Shown: in pieces, positions 1-11,854 of the stretch
Numbering within the stretch: the stretch's first letter is position 1
How the letters are laid out: every line of letters begins with the position of its first letter
Assembly: GCA_037447655.1 (NCBI GenBank)
Contig: JBBHKE010000454.1
Coordinates: 1 to 64,000, forward strand
Direction: 5' to 3'
Length of the DNA stretch: 64,000 nucleotides
Source: Zygnema cylindricum
Taxonomy: Eukaryota > Streptophyta > Zygnematophyceae > Zygnematales > Zygnemataceae
Position numbers and translations under genes: made by a program
The notes under the pieces: model-generated
Databases searched by the model: none
What the model was told of the DNA's origin: nothing
Seen by the model: only the letters and a program-made list of their open reading frames with translations

Positions 1-125
1 TAAGAATTGGTGAGCACTTAAGAACAGCTGTTTGGTAGGATTCTTGATAGCTTCTGAGAGTGTATCATGTCTACTTCTACTACTACTGCTGCTCCTCCAC
101 CTGCACCGGTGGTTGTAGAACAACA
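1..125 (+). repeat. 3' end of a Fam-IV LTR (truncated by window start)
   Basis: The last 59 bases, starting with an ATG at 67, encode a Ser/Thr- then Pro/Val-rich peptide (MSTSTTT..APVVVEQ) that matches the LTR-encoded gag start of element H. The LTR ends in AACAACA at 125. What follows (126 on) is the interior of a Fam-I LTR, so this Fam-IV LTR was inserted into the 5' LTR of element A. The likely downstream copy of its target duplication is GTCCG (126-130); the other copy lies outside the window. Confidence 0.75.
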
Positions 126-436
126 GTCCGTACTTTAGTAGATAAGAGTTATTCAAGAGAATTAGGACTTAGTGAATTATGGTTAAAAAGTCACCTCTCC
201 TTTTGAGGGTTTGTATAAAATAGACATCTTTGCCACCTTATAACATATCGGCTCGTTGACCTATTTTGAGTTATTTTTTTTCCTACGGAATCAAAGGAGT
301 CAAGACTGCACAATGGTGTAGTCTAATTGTCAACTTCTTTGCTGAGGCAATAGTGGTTGTGATTGAAAGTGGGTGAGTTAAAAACTACCTAAAGGCTTCT
401 TGAATTTTGTAGTCCAATGGAAGACACATAATTGTA
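126..436 (+). repeat. 5' LTR remnant of element A
   Basis: Only the last ~310 bases of the LTR remain. They include a TATA-like TATAAAATA (213-221), the conserved AT-rich block before the paired hairpins, and the gag ATG at 417, 20 bases before the LTR end. The terminal dinucleotide is TA instead of CA (434-436 GTA), a point mutation. Confidence 0.8.
303..324 (+). promoter_or_regulatory. conserved LTR hairpin 2 (element A 5' LTR)
   Basis: AGACTGCAC (303-311) can pair with GTGTAGTCT (316-324) around loop AATG, nine pairs including one G-U. It corresponds to the second of two adjacent hairpins found at the same place in the Fam-I and Fam-II LTRs, downstream of the TATA-like box and so probably in the transcribed leader. 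Function is unknown. Confidence 0.5.
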
Positions 437-1381
437 GGCTATGGGCCCACACTTTAAGGTGCCCAACTGCAATAGATTTGGGTTCATCTATTGAGAAGCC
501 ATGATAACAAGGGCTTTGTGTGATAAACGATACAGGGGTATTATCAGTGGAAAATTGAAACCTCCACCTCAATGAACTCCACCAGGGTTTGGTGGAGTAA
601 GGTTTTTTGCAACAGAGGAGGCAGATGATGGGGACAGTAGTGTGTCCAAAAATAAGAAAGAAAAAGAGACACCCCTTATTTCCACGGCACCCGGAGCGGG
701 GATCGTGAAGACCGTGAAGAACGACACCCAAATGTGGGAAGACACGAACATGGCGACCAAGAACTTCATTCTCAGACACCTCACTCAAGCTTTAGCAACT
801 CCCTATCTTCACGTCTACAACGTCGAGGAGTTGTGGGTGAGTTTGGTGAAGATCTATAGAGTTGGTACGATTCACGAGCTCCAGTTGGCAGAACAAAAGT
901 TGGGGAATTATAATTACAAAGGGGAAAGATGTTAGACTATTGTAATGATCTCTCTTGTTTGAATATGGAGATGGAGAGTGGAGGGTGGAACGGTACAATA
1001 AAGATGAAAGTTAAAACTCTCATCATGAAGTTAAACGACGAGTATGAGAATATAGTGTACCGAGTACAAGAAATGATTGATAGTTTATGGAACTGGAATA
1101 TAGTGGTCCGGATGATACTTGTGTAAGAGAACACAATTGAAATTTGGAGAGGTGGAAAGAGCGTTGAAGCTCTGGTTGCTGGTGGTGACAGGTGGAGACA
1201 GGACCTGAAAAAACTATACAAAGAAGAAAGAGATTAGCCTGGTGGACCAAGGCCCCCAAATGGACTTTGTCCTTTTTGCAAAAGGCCTAGACACTTCATA
1301 GCTGATTGTGTCAAGCTGTCAAAGTTGAGGCTCTAAGAGAATCGTTGATGGGGTTATTCAAGAGGGAAGAAAAATGCACTT
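417..1381 (+). pseudogene. gag pseudogene of element A
   Basis: Remnant of the Fam-I capsid/nucleocapsid region. The start ATG at 417 lies in the LTR and meets a stop after four codons. Recognisable stretches are 642-935 (NDTQMWED, NFILRHLTQALATP, the UBN2-like gag core) and 929-1126 (EMESGGWNGT, MKLNDEYENIVYRVQ), in different frames. A nucleocapsid zinc knuckle CX2CX4HX4C (C-PF-C-KRPR-H-FIAD-C) is at 1268-1309. In a live element this region would package the RNA in virus-like particles. Several stops and frameshifts exclude function. Confidence 0.85.
437..450 (+). promoter_or_regulatory. primer binding site, half initiator tRNA-Met type (element A)
   Basis: GGCTATGGGCCCAC directly abuts the LTR end and differs by one base from the consensus GGTTATGGGCCCACC of this window. 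That consensus is complementary to the anticodon arm of plant initiator tRNA-Met, not to its 3' CCA end. Confidence 0.75.
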
Positions 1382-3240
1382 ATGGTGAAACAAGTGAACG
1401 GAGAAACCGATGACGATTCCTTTGAGGAGGATGATGGGGAACTTCTTCTTAAAGAGAGTCTAGAGGAGAAGGAGATCCCTCGAATACAGAAGTGTGCTCT
1501 TGGAGCAATTCACGAAACTCCACAGGAAGGATGGATCATCGACTCAGGTGCATCCATGCATGTGTGTCGTGATAAGGACCTCTTCACTAAACTAAGAAAA
1601 ATCCTTGCTGTAGAAATAGAATATGGGGATGGGAGAGTGGTTACTACATATCTAGTGGGGTCAAAAGATCTAAAAGTCATAGTGGAGTGTAAAACATCTA
1701 TACTCACCTTCTCAAATGTACTCTGCATTCCTCTGCTGAGTAAAAATCTTGTCTCAACGTCTGTGTTAGATGACAAAGAGTTTGATATCTTTTCGAAAAA
1801 AGGAGTATTTACAACTAAGTATGAGGATGAAGTCTACTTCACGACAGATAAAGGTAGCTAAGTAATGTTTAACCTTAACCTAAGTAATGAAAGATAAGAA
1901 TGCTTATTATGTTGGTGTTCCAAAGTTGATGATTTGGCATAAGCGGTTGGGGCATGTGCATTTTGATAGGTTGGGGCGAATGAAAGAGCTTGATGTAGTA
2001 AGAGGCATTCAATTTGGTGATAATGAAATGGTGAATGATTGTGGTGTGAGTGCACAAGGTAAAGCTCACAGACTTCCCTTACCCAAAACCGCCACATATA
2101 GGGGAGCAAAAGTACTAGATCTGGTCCACACAAATATCTGAAAACCTGCAAAAGTACCTTCGATCAGAGGGAAGAGGTTTATGTTCACAATAACGGATGA
2201 CTGGTCAAGATACTCAAGAGTTTACTTCCTAAAAACAAAGTCTGAAACACCAGCTTACTTCAAAGAATATTAAGCATGGAGTGAGAATTTGCATTGAACC
2301 CCTATTAATAGAATAATGAGTGATAATGGGGAAGAATATACCTCTAACCAGTTTGAGGAATACCCGAGAGATAAAGGAGTTCAGTGCCAAAAAATTGTAC
2401 CATATAACTGAAACAAAATGGGGTAGCTGAGAGGTTGAAGCGAACACTAGGAGATAGTGTTTGAAGTATGTTGGCCGACAAGAAAATAGGAAGGAGATTT
2501 TGGGCAGAAGCCATGAACTGTGCCAACTATATTAATAATAGAGTCCTTACCTCAGCAATAAAGGGAATGACACCTTATGAGAGATGGGTTGGAAGGAAAC
2601 CATATATCTTTCACCTTTAAGTATTTGGTAGTCAAATTAACAGGTTAGATACAGATAAGAAAAACTGGAAACTAGATGCCAATAGAAAACCTAGATATCT
2701 TTTGGGATATGATAAGAATGTCAAGGGATAAAGAGTCTATGACTTAGCAAAGCAAAAACTCATTCTGGTCAGACACCTAGTCGTCATGGATGAGGGAAAG
2801 TGAATTGATCCCTTAAAATATACCAAGAAGATGAGAATCAGGTTTGAGTCTGAAAGTGAGGAAAACTCTGTTATTCCCGAAAAAGACATAAGTGAGACAT
2901 TGATTGCAGATTCAAAGGAGATCCAAGATACAAAAGACCCACCGGACACCTCACATATTCCTATGGACTTCGAGGAGACATAAGAGGAGGAACCAAAACC
3001 GGCTTCCACGGATAAGAGAGGAGATGAGACTTCAAAGAGAAACCCAAGATTTCCTCCATTCTAGCTCAGAGTTTGAGGGAGGGAGAAAGAGCATCAAAAG
3101 AATACGAGAGCAACATACTGCTCATAAGGTATTTAAGCTATCTCATGCTGATGAGCCTCACTCATACTTCGACGCAGTGAACAGCTTAGAAAATACAGAT
3201 TGATTAGAGCCATAAATGATAAGATGGCTTCCATCATGGA
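1382..3240 (+). pseudogene. protease-integrase pseudogene of element A
   Basis: The protease frame 1382-1861 has the aspartic motif D-S-G-A (Asp codon 1541-1543) in WIIDSGASMH, followed by a LVSTSVLDDK block. The GAG-pre-integrase zinc-binding region is at 1887-2141 (WHKRLGHVHFDRL) but its last ligand pair reads C-G-V-S, so the second cysteine is missing. The integrase core follows in fragments: DDWSRYSRVYF near 2200, SDNGEEYTSNQ near 2320, QNGVAERL near 2420, WAEAMNCANY near 2505, and the C-terminal DPLKYTKK region near 2810. Stops and frameshifts interrupt it throughout. Confidence 0.85.
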
Positions 3241-4740
3241 AGCAAATACTTGGGAACTAGCGGATTGTCCTCTAGACAGAAAAACCTATTGGCTATAAAT
3301 GGGTATTTAAACTAAAATTGAACCCAGAAAATACCATTGACAGATATATAACTTGTTTGGTAGCAATGGGGTTCACCAAAAATGAAAGGATTGATTATGA
3401 GGAGATGTTTGCTCCAGTTGTTCGGTTCCTATCAGCAAGGATACTTCTCAGTCTAACAGCAGCGGAAGATATGGAAATTCATCAGATGGATATTAAGACC
3501 GCATTTCTCAATGTTGAGTTAGAGGAAGAAATCTTCATGCGGCAACAAGAAGGATTCGTGAAGAATGGGAAAGAGAACGAAGTCTGCAAGCTCATAAAGA
3601 ACTTACATGGACTTAAGAGGGCTCCCCGACAGTGGAATAAGAAACGTGATGAGTTTCTCACTGGACTGGGATATATCCGGATTAGCTTCGACCACTGTAT
3701 CTATATGTTTGAAGATGAGAATGGTGTGTTTTATATTACAATTTATGTGGATGATCTGTTGGTGTTAAATAAGTCTTTAGAAAAGATCAATAAATTAAAG
3801 AAAGATCTTAGAAGAAAATACGACATGAAGGATTAAGGGGAGGCAAGATATATTTTGGGAATTCAAATGGAAATAGATAGGGGGAAAGGATCATTAGACT
3901 TACTCAAAAAGAAGCAAAAGGTAATTTCCTTGAGAAATTCCAGATGGAAAAAGCTAGCAATTGTACCACCCCATGGACTTGAAAAAAGTAAGTGATGGGA
4001 GTGTAAAGGGAGGGATGATAATCTTAGATGATTAAATAAGTTCAAAGAGGGAGAGTTTATGAAGTCTATCCCTTACAAGCAGGTCGTAGGAAGTCTAATA
4101 TGCTTCATGAATTGTACCACGCCAAACAAAACGGAAGTAGTTGGAGTATTCAGTAGGAGTCTTCATGATCATAGGAAAAGAGATTGGGAGGCAGCCAAGA
4201 GAGTCATGAGATATCTCGTGAAAACCAGAGAGTTATGGTTGCATTTGAGACGGAAGCACACTGCTATCACTACTTCGAGTGATACCACTTCCGGGGATGC
4301 ACTTATGAGAAGTTGCACTTCTGGGTATATGTTGTATGTAGGGGAAAAGGCTTGTTGTTGGAGCACCAAGAAACAAAATGTGGTTGCTTAGTCTACTATG
4401 GAGGCTGAGTATATGGCCTCTTGTTCTGGTGTGAAAGAATTGATGTGGGTCAAGTCTTTGTTACAAGAATTGAGGTATACTAAAGAGGGAGTTCATGAAG
4501 TCTTTTGTGATAATCAGGCTGCCATTGCACGCAGCCAATCCAAAACATCATTTCACAGCTACACATATGGACATAAGATTAAGCTTCATGAGAGAAAAAT
4601 TTGAAAATAAAATGCTGAATCTTTTGTATAGGTCTGATGAAGCACTGGTGGCTGACATGATGACCAAACGTGTGCTCTCTCCCAAGTTCAAATATTGTAG
4701 GGAAAAATGTGGATTGAAAGAAAAGTTAAAATTAGACTAG
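3241..4740 (+). pseudogene. reverse transcriptase-RNase H pseudogene of element A
   Basis: RNA-dependent DNA polymerase remnant. The longest frame (3318-3836) keeps KTAFLN, LHGLKRAPRQWNKK (family consensus LYGLKQAPRQW) and the catalytic YVDD at 3744-3755. After a stop at the end of this frame, the RNase H part continues at 4059-4391 (GSLICFMNCT, WEAAKRVMRYL) and 4398-4740 (MEAEYMASCS, FCDNQAA, MMTKRVLSPKFKYC). Pieces 4398-4604 and 4495-4740 overlap in different frames, marking a frameshift near 4530-4600. Confidence 0.88.
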
Positions 4741-4753
4741 AAAATAAGGGGAG
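4741..4753 (+). promoter_or_regulatory. polypurine tract of element A
   Basis: AAAATAAGGGGAG immediately precedes the TG of the 3' LTR, the usual position of the plus-strand primer. The same tract occurs before the 3' LTRs of B/F, G, M and N with small changes. Confidence 0.8.
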
Positions 4754-4962
4754 TGTTGAAATCATTAGGTTTATAGAGTTTTTTTTAGGTCTGCATAGCT
4801 GAATAGAAAAAAGAAAGAAAAACGCAGGTAGTCTCCTCCATCTCTTTTCTCTATCTTCATTCCTCTTGTAGTCATTGAAAGAGAGAAAGAGTAGTGGAGC
4901 CATGGCTGCTTTAGCTCCATTAGGCAAGAATAAAGAGTGGCTTAAGTCACTCTCAACAAAAG

Positions 4963-5034
4963 GTTGAGTCTGGTAGAACTTGAACCTCCGACCGGCAGAG
5001 CGAGGCGTAGTCGTCAGCTCTAACCGGTCTGTCA
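4963..5034 (-). other. antisense tRNA-like module in LTR of A
   Basis: Read on the minus strand, the segment has a D-arm-like GGTTAGAGC and a diverged T-arm-like GGAGGTTCAAGTTC, about 70 bases in total. This is the layout of a tRNA or tRNA-derived SINE head with A- and B-box regions. It is not a valid tRNA because the acceptor stem does not pair. The same module is present at the same place in every Fam-I LTR here. Confidence 0.5.
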
Positions 5035-5602
5035 TAGAAGTTTGATAAAGTACATAGGGTATGATAAACACTTAAACAGTGTTACGGCCATTAATCTGGT
5101 TAGCACAATTACAAATGAAACAACATAGAACTAGTTAAATACACTACGAACAAGATACCGCACGAAATAAATGAATTGGACATAACTTTCGATGACTAAA
5201 ATTAAATTACGGTTTTTATCTAACGACGCATATCACCACCGAGATCCCGGAATGGTCACTTTTGTATTTTGTGATGTGGCATGACTTGGCGCCACGTGGA
5301 GAGATAACATTTGGTCGCGAGAATTCCGAGGAGCATAAGAACAAGTAAAAAATAGACACGCGTCCACTTAATGGCCTTATCGTACATAGGCCGTATAGAA
5401 AGTACACCGGCCGTAGTACTTTTTTGTACTGCACAGTTTTAGATAGGGGTTGTGAGAGGGAATTAGAAGTTAGCAAATTTTAGTAGATAGTCACCTCTCT
5501 CCTTGAGAGTTTTGAGAAATGGGCATCTTTGCCACCCCTTAACTAATTTGTTGGTTGGCTGTTTACAGTGATTCTTTTTCCTACGGACTTAAAAGAGTCC
5601 AA

Positions 5603-5620
5603 ACTGCACAGGGGTGCAGT
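5603..5620 (+). promoter_or_regulatory. conserved LTR hairpin 2 (element A 3' LTR)
   Basis: ACTGCAC pairs perfectly with GTGCAGT around loop AGGG, the clearest Fam-I version. The neighbouring hairpin 1 is at 5585-5600. Confidence 0.55.
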
Positions 5621-5733
5621 CAGATTATCAACTTGTTTGCTAGGCAGCAGTGGTTGTGGTTGAATGTTGGTTAGTTAAAAACTACTTAGAGGCTTTCTGA
5701 ATTCTGTAGTTTAGTAGAGGACAAAAAATTGCA

Positions 5734-6015
<282 letters not shown>

Positions 6016-6535
6016 AGATTTGATTAAGTAGTCTAGCGATATGAGCAACTCCTCATTGCCATGAACGCGTAGATCTTTGCTCAGGTATCACCGATAGTGG
6101 TTCAACTTGATCAAATATTAGGAATAAAATTACTAAGAGATCATAAAAGCAAAATAACATCCACATTTTACAAAAGAGAATTTTTCAATCAGCTCGTGGA
6201 TATGAATAGTTAACAAATAGGAAGTAGATTTTGTGAAAAGATTCTTTTATTAAATTTGATCTTTAATCTTTACTCTTCCAATATCTAAATGTTTTGAATG
6301 TTTTCTAAATAAGTGGATTGATTAAGTTGTTCTGCCTTTTGCTTCAATGAAAATTTGTGTCCGTTAATAATTTGTCTAATTAATTAAAAGATACATCTTA
6401 GAGAAATGATGTGCTCACATTGAAATTTTGTGGGTACCATAGCCTCCCACATAATGCACAACTACTCCTCCAATAATTGATACACCCAACAGCACAATAG
6501 GTTTCAGATTTTACTGCTATGCATTAACTATAATT
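6016..6535. other. AT-rich non-coding stretch
   Basis: I see no coding potential, LTR terminus or RNA gene. It may be the remnant of the site into which the surrounding elements inserted. Confidence 0.4.
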
Positions 6536-6790
6536 GACCTCACCCTTGTGATGACAAGACTCTTTTGAGTCAAACACAAAAAAAACACTGAGAAATCTTA
6601 TATGAGCTGATAGTTATGGGCCCTATGGGCTCCATTGTCCCACAGAATTTGCAGATCACTTAGTTAATCTAGATAGTGCCAACTCCAAGTTTATATAAAC
6701 CCAAATGATTGACCCCTTGACAATCAGCAACCCATTACAGCTTCACCCTTGTGAAAAAAGACTTTCTGTGTGCTCAGTTCCACCACAGAA
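6536..6790 (-). repeat. degenerate LTR fragments
   Basis: The piece CACCCTTGTGATGACAAGACTC (6539 on, quoted only in part elsewhere) followed by TTTTGAGTC and a run of A resembles the hairpin block of the Fam-II LTRs in minus orientation. A second CACCCTTGTG at about 6746 suggests two overlapping fragments. Boundaries cannot be set. Confidence 0.35.
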
Positions 6791-7764
6791 TGCAATGTTA
6801 GAATATGAGTTTTGGACACATTTACCCACTTTGAATTTCCCTTAGAAATTCAGCCACCGTGGGAGGCGAAAACTTTGACCGACTACATCGACGAGTAGCC
6901 AAGACTCCCTTGAGTGCGTAGCAAAAAGAATCACTGAAAATGGTAAATTAAATTGATAGTTATCGCTGGCCAAAGTTTGCCTTTATAAAAGATGCTCTCT
7001 AGGAGAGGCGGCTACCTACCACAAATATTCTAAGTCTGAAATCCCCACTCTGAACCCCCTATTATTGAAGTACGACACCAATGAAATTAGTGTAAAGTAT
7101 AAGATGGTACATGTGCCGATGTACTTTTTGTACGGCCATAGTATAGCATGGCCATCCTGTTGTCTTTTGTCGCTTTGTAAACCGTCATTCCAATCTCTTT
7201 AAAATGCGCGTTCTCACCACACGTCGCCACGTGTCATCCGGTGATGTCGCATCCACAAATTGCCAAATCGTTATTCCGTTAACCCGACTTTTCCGTGAAC
7301 CGTTCAATTTGAATTCGTACTTTCATTAACGCTTGTTGAATCAAATGTCTTCGACATTTGTTTTGTGCGATGTGTACTAATTTAATGCGTTACTGTTCCA
7401 TCTACGTCTGTGAGGTTTCGTCGTCAAATAGATGATATTGGCGTAAATATGATTAAATAAATTTCAAACCTGATGTAATCAACGACGACACCATCCTCTA
7501 ACGGATAAGTCGTATGTCTGAACCTGTACGGAGGTGGACCGGAGGGACCATGATCAAATCTTGGTCTCTCTATTTTCTTTTGCTACACCTTCTATCTCAC
7601 AATTCTCTCCTCCTTCCTGTCTCCTTGGCTGTCTAGGTAACCATGGCTATCTCTGTTCTCCATTGACTACAACAAGTATATAGGAACTTAGAGAGACCAT
7701 CTTACAGAGACCATCTTACAGACAGTAGACATATACAAACTTAGAAAATACACACATTTCAACC
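6791..7764 (-). repeat. LTR X, minus orientation, diverged
   Basis: LTR start (minus strand) near 7764 reads GGTTGAAAT, one base from TGTTGAAAT. Inside are AGACTCCC..GAGTGCGTAGCAAAAAGAATC (hairpin block, around 6902-6934), a TATA-like TTATAAAA near 6983, ACGT-core motifs (GCCACGTGTCATC near 7224) and an antisense tRNA-like segment at 7500-7560. The 3' end at 6791 (TGCA) is uncertain by tens of bases, and no target duplication was found. Confidence 0.5.
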
Positions 7765-8273
7765 TACGACCATTGTACGACATGGTCTACAAGGTGACAT
7801 CTGTAGAATCGGGAGCCATTGTTCCTCCCCCCACCTTTTCAGTTATCAAATAATATAGCGCCACGTAACACTGCGTGAAACTATCTCTAAATGCGGCCAA
7901 AAGCTCACTTCGGGTGGCGGCTACAATGTTGGCCGTCCGATCAAATATATTTTACACGGTTCAGATTTGCAAACGTGCATGAATTTTTACTCGTCATTTG
8001 TTTAGTGTTAATAATCCGTCGCTTTAATGGTTATACATCTTTGAAACCCGTCTCGTGTATTGTTTCGATAATGCCCTAGTGGATAAGGCCAACGACTACA
8101 AAGTGATCGACATACCCATGTTCAAATCCCGATGTAGGCAACGTTTTGGTTAAAAATCCTCTACTTCAAAATCTGCCACTTTCTAAATATGGCGGCAGCC
8201 ATGGCATGCAACTCTCTCTCTTTAAAGTACAACTAAAATAGATTAGTGAAGTATTAACTACCTCTTTTCAACA
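7765..8273 (-). repeat. partial LTR Y, minus orientation
   Basis: The start half of another LTR: on the minus strand it begins TGTTGAAAAG at 8273. Its far end is cut at 7764 by LTR X. The best tRNA-like module of the non-coding LTRs is here on the plus strand at 8083-8152 (CTAGTGGATAAGGC as D-arm, GTTCAAATCC as T-loop). On the right it abuts gag sequence of element C in opposite orientation, so it was probably inserted into C. Confidence 0.5.
8083..8152 (+). other. tRNA-like module in LTR Y (antisense to the LTR)
   Basis: CTAGTGGATAAGGC resembles the D-arm/A-box of arginine-type tRNAs and GTTCAAATCC is a good B-box, 46 bases apart. The T-stem and acceptor stem pair poorly, so a working tRNA is unlikely. 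Confidence 0.45.
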
Positions 8274-10110
8274 AAGACCTACCAGACTCTAGGTTGATTT
8301 GGAATCCGTGGTAGAAATGATTCTTGTGCGGTAGAATACCATAGATATCACAAGGGAAGGAAAGAGTGGACAAGCATTTGTTGTTGGAACTTATTGGAGA
8401 AGCAAGGACTCAAAGAAACCCTTCGAAAATTATGGAGGAGGAGGATAAAAAAATCAGTCATATGAGTCCAAACCGAGGGATCCCAAAAGGGCCTGTCACT
8501 ATGTAAGAAACCAGGGCATTACATGCTCTAAGCTAATTGAGCTCCGACTAAAAGAGGGGCAGACTGGTGGACCACCAAAAGGGAAAAAGAAGGCATTTGG
8601 GACGCGATACATGAGGAGGAGTTCGAGGGCGGTGGGCTCTTGTTGGATGAAAAGATGGAGGTGAAACCAAGGTCGCAATTCCACAAATATTGAAATGAGC
8701 CTATGAATGATTGATGGTGAAACAAGGTGGATTGTGGATTCGGGTGATTCTATGCACATGTGTAAAGATAAACACATGTTCAAAAAAATAAGAAAGATTA
8801 AAAATGTAGAGATAGAGCATGGGGATGGGAGGGTGGTCACTACTACTTTTGAAGGATCAATAGATCTGAAATCATTTATGGAATGAAAAACATCCATAGT
8901 TGCATTCTCTAATGTGTTGTTTATTCCTGAGTTGAACAAAAATCTCCTCTCAATATTTGTGTTAGATGATAAAAGTTTTAAAACTACCACTAAAAAAAGA
9001 GTCTTTACTGCTAGCTTTGAAAAGGATGTTTATTTCACTGCTGAAAAGGGTAGCCAACGAATGTTTAGGGTGATTCTAAGCAATGAAAAGAACAAACTTT
9101 ATTATGTTGCTGTTCATGATAAAATGTTGTGGCATAAGAGGCTTGGACATGTGCATTTAGATAAGTTAAATGAAAATCTAAAAGATTGGAGTAGTAGAAG
9201 AATTCAGATTAGAAAATGTGAGCATCTGAGTGACTGTAGTGGGTGTGCTCAAGGTAAGGCACACATGTTACCCTTTTCCAAAAACAACGGCCTATAAGGG
9301 AGAAAATGTTATAGATCTGGTACATATAGATATTTGGGGACCGGCAAAAGTGCGTCACCCGGAGGCAAGAGGTTTATGATGACTATCATTAATGATTGTT
9401 TTACATATGTAAGAGTATATTTTTTGAAAAAAAAATCAGAAGCTCCAAAGTGTTTTAAGCAATATAATGTTTGAAGTGAGAAACTTCATGAAACCTCAAT
9501 CGAGAGAGTGAGGGGTGATAATGGGGGGGAGTATACCTCAAACCAATTTGAGAATTTTCAAAGAGAAGATGGAGTATAACATCAAAAGACAATTCCAAAA
9601 AATCTCAAACAAAATGGTGTAGTTGAGAGGTTGAATAGGACACTAAGTGATACTGTTGAGAGTATGTTGTTAGATAAGAAGATACGAAAAATATTATAGG
9701 ATGAGGCAATGAATTGCGCCAATTATCTCAAGAATATAGTTCTTACTACAACAGTCAAAGGACAAACACCCTATGAGAAATGGACAGGAAAAAAAAACAG
9801 ATGTGTCACACTTAAAGGTTTTCAGTAGTCAAGTGTTCATTCTAGATACAGATAGGTCAAATTGGAAGTTAGATCCTAAAGGAAAACCAGGATAATTGCT
9901 AAGATGTGATGTGGATGTGAAAGGATATCAAGTTTATGATCTTAAAAGGGAAGATATAATTCTAGTTAAGCACCTAGTAGTTATGGATGAACGAAAATCA
10001 ATAAATCCCTTTAAATATACAAACTCATTTAAAGTCAGATTTGAGTAAAAAAAATATGATGACTTTATGCCCCTAACTATCTAGGTTTCTAAAAAGATGA
10101 TAATCTTAAA
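8274..10110 (+). pseudogene. Copia element C (Fam-II) gag-protease-integrase fragment
   Basis: An internal piece of a Fam-II element without LTRs. It starts in gag at the equivalent of DLPDSRWIWNSVV (about 8278-8320). Protease follows near 8735 (WIVDSGDSMHMC, with Ala of DSGA changed to Asp). The frame 8914-9297 holds LNKNLLS..VLDD and the pre-integrase WHKRLGHVHLDKL..DCSGCAQGKAH with all zinc ligands. Integrase fragments run to about 10050 (RGDNGGEYTSNQ near 9515, VVERLNRTLSD near 9620, NPFKYTNS near 10005). RT and RNase H are absent; similarity stops near 10110. Several frameshifts and stops. Confidence 0.8.
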
Positions 10111-10524
10111 ATTAAAACTGATCCAATCTCCGCAATAAAAGGAAATCACTCTCTGTGCTAGGACCTCATGGTGGTGGGTGTGGATTGCGTTGCCCTAATC
10201 AATTTTGAGGGTTTTCCTTCCAATATTTTGGTAGATGGGGTTGGAAGTGGGTATCAACACATTAGATCTGGCTCTCCATGCGTTCTCTAAATCGTCAAGA
10301 TGGCTCCTAATGAAATGTTGAGTTTACAAGTTCCAAATACAAAGATTATTTAAGAACACGCCAAGTCTTCTGTTGCATGTTATTTGCCATATTTATCGCA
10401 TGATTCAAATTCCATAAGGATGCGCATTACATAGGATACTTCCAATTCACGTCTTCGGGAGCTTCCGATGGTGTTGGCCCACTCCGCCGCATGTTTAGGA
10501 GCTATGGGGGGGGGAATAAATAGA

Positions 10525-10705
10525 TCTCTCTCTCTCGGCTGCTCACTCACCTTTGTTGTCCTCTCACCTTCCATCTTTCCTTTTTCACATTGTCATATTT
10601 ATTTTTGCTTTGTATTATAATGTTTTTTTCTTTTGGATTTGCATTTTTCCTTGGGTGTTACACCTTTTGTGTTAGCTAGCTGGTTGTGTTGCATATTTTT
10701 TAGTT
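10525..10705 (+). repeat. direct repeat copy 1
   Basis: Shares GATCTCTCTC, CCACTCACC-like sequence, TTTTTCACATT, TCATATTTATTTTT, CTTTGTATTA and TGTTACACCTTTT, in order, with the copy about 1.33 kb to the right. The similarity is diverged but collinear for roughly 180 bases. Confidence 0.6.
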
Positions 10706-11854
10706 CACATGCATGATAGCTGACATGCCGCATTGTTTTAGTTAGTTCCACGCACGATTTTTCCCCAAGCATGCACAACATTATGCACACACGCACGATT
10801 TTAGCACACACATATGATTTTTGTTTGTACGCGTGGTTTAAGGTCGAACACACAGTTTTCCCATTGTCGCTTGTTTCATATCGTCGGTTCATTTGTTAAT
10901 GACATGAACGTGATTCGCATACACGTCTAGTGGAATGATTATTGATGTGATGCGTTGTGTTTCGTTTTGTGCGTAGGTACGCAATTTAGAGGTACGACTG
11001 CAAACATTGATTGGCGTCGTATGAATTGCTTGTGCTCTGAACGTTTGTTGGTGCTTCAATATTCAGTTAACATTTGAGTTGTGTACTCAGATAGGTTCAT
11101 GCATACATGTATTTAAAAAGGGTTTTAATCCGCGGACTGTGAATTTTGTTATATAGGCATATTGTTAAGGTCGCTTATTGGCGAAGACCAAAACTAAGCG
11201 CAAATCACACGTAAAATGCTTGCACGCTATTGATTTGTTAGAAAATGTTAGAAGTTAGTACTTATGCTATTTTATAATACTCTCAAAATTTAAGAGTATA
11301 GGTATTGGTCGAAGAGGACTTAGATTTTTTATCTTTTTCATTGGTCAAATTGTGGGTGTTTCTTTAGAACCCATTTTCTGCCATTAGTTTTTTAGCGCCT
11401 AATCTTTTCTATCACTATCATACTTTTCTTGTTAAGCCCTACAATTTTATGTACTTAGTTACGGTTGAAGTCGCAAGGTTTCCCTTCAACAACCTCTTTT
11501 AGTGTAGATTCTACCACGACCGACTTTCTCGAGTTTTATTTGAACCTTTCTGGATGCAATCTGTGGATTAGGGTTTGACTTTTGTTGTGTAATTTTTGTT
11601 CTCTTTTGCTGGAATTTATTTTTGGCTCTGAATCCGGTTATCTCGAATTCTCTAAACACTACCACGTTTGTTTTCTTGTGGTCTTTCTCTGCAACTAGTA
11701 ATCACAGTGTCATAATTAGGTTATCTCACATTCTCTGAGATTTCCATTGTTGTTTTCCTGTATTTTTTTGGTTCTATTTTCTTTATTGTAAATCCTAGAA
11801 CTAACTCGTGTAAGGAATATACCCAGTGCGTGGAGCCTTGTGGCCACCCATCGG

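Larger units (their letters stand above)
126..5733 (+). mobile_element. Copia element A (Fam-I), 5' LTR truncated
   Basis: A nearly complete but heavily decayed Fam-I Copia element: 5' LTR remnant (126-436), primer binding site (437-450), gag-protease-integrase-RT-RNase H pseudogene, polypurine tract (4741-4753) and 3' LTR (4754-5733). The beginning of the 5' LTR was displaced by the Fam-IV LTR on its left, so its target duplication cannot be checked. Many in-frame stops and frameshifts make it one of the older copies here. Confidence 0.85.
4754..5733 (+). repeat. 3' LTR of element A (Fam-I)
   Basis: 980 bp, from TGTTGAAATC to AATTGCA. It contains the antisense tRNA-like module (4963-5034), a G-box-like CCACGTGG (5293-5300), and the paired hairpins: GGACTT/AGAGTCC (5585-5600) and ACTGCAC-AGGG-GTGCAGT (5603-5620). 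The ATG expected 20 bases before the end is mutated (TAGTAGAGG). The element ends right before a CT-rich tract. Confidence 0.85.

Noticed and set aside
6617-6630. PBS-like GTTATGGGCCC on the plus strand
   Set aside because: No LTR end precedes it in that orientation and no gag follows. It may be a stray remnant or chance.
7891-8079. 62-codon frame as a small gene
   Set aside because: Lies in a minus-strand LTR fragment and has no recognisable motif or conservation.
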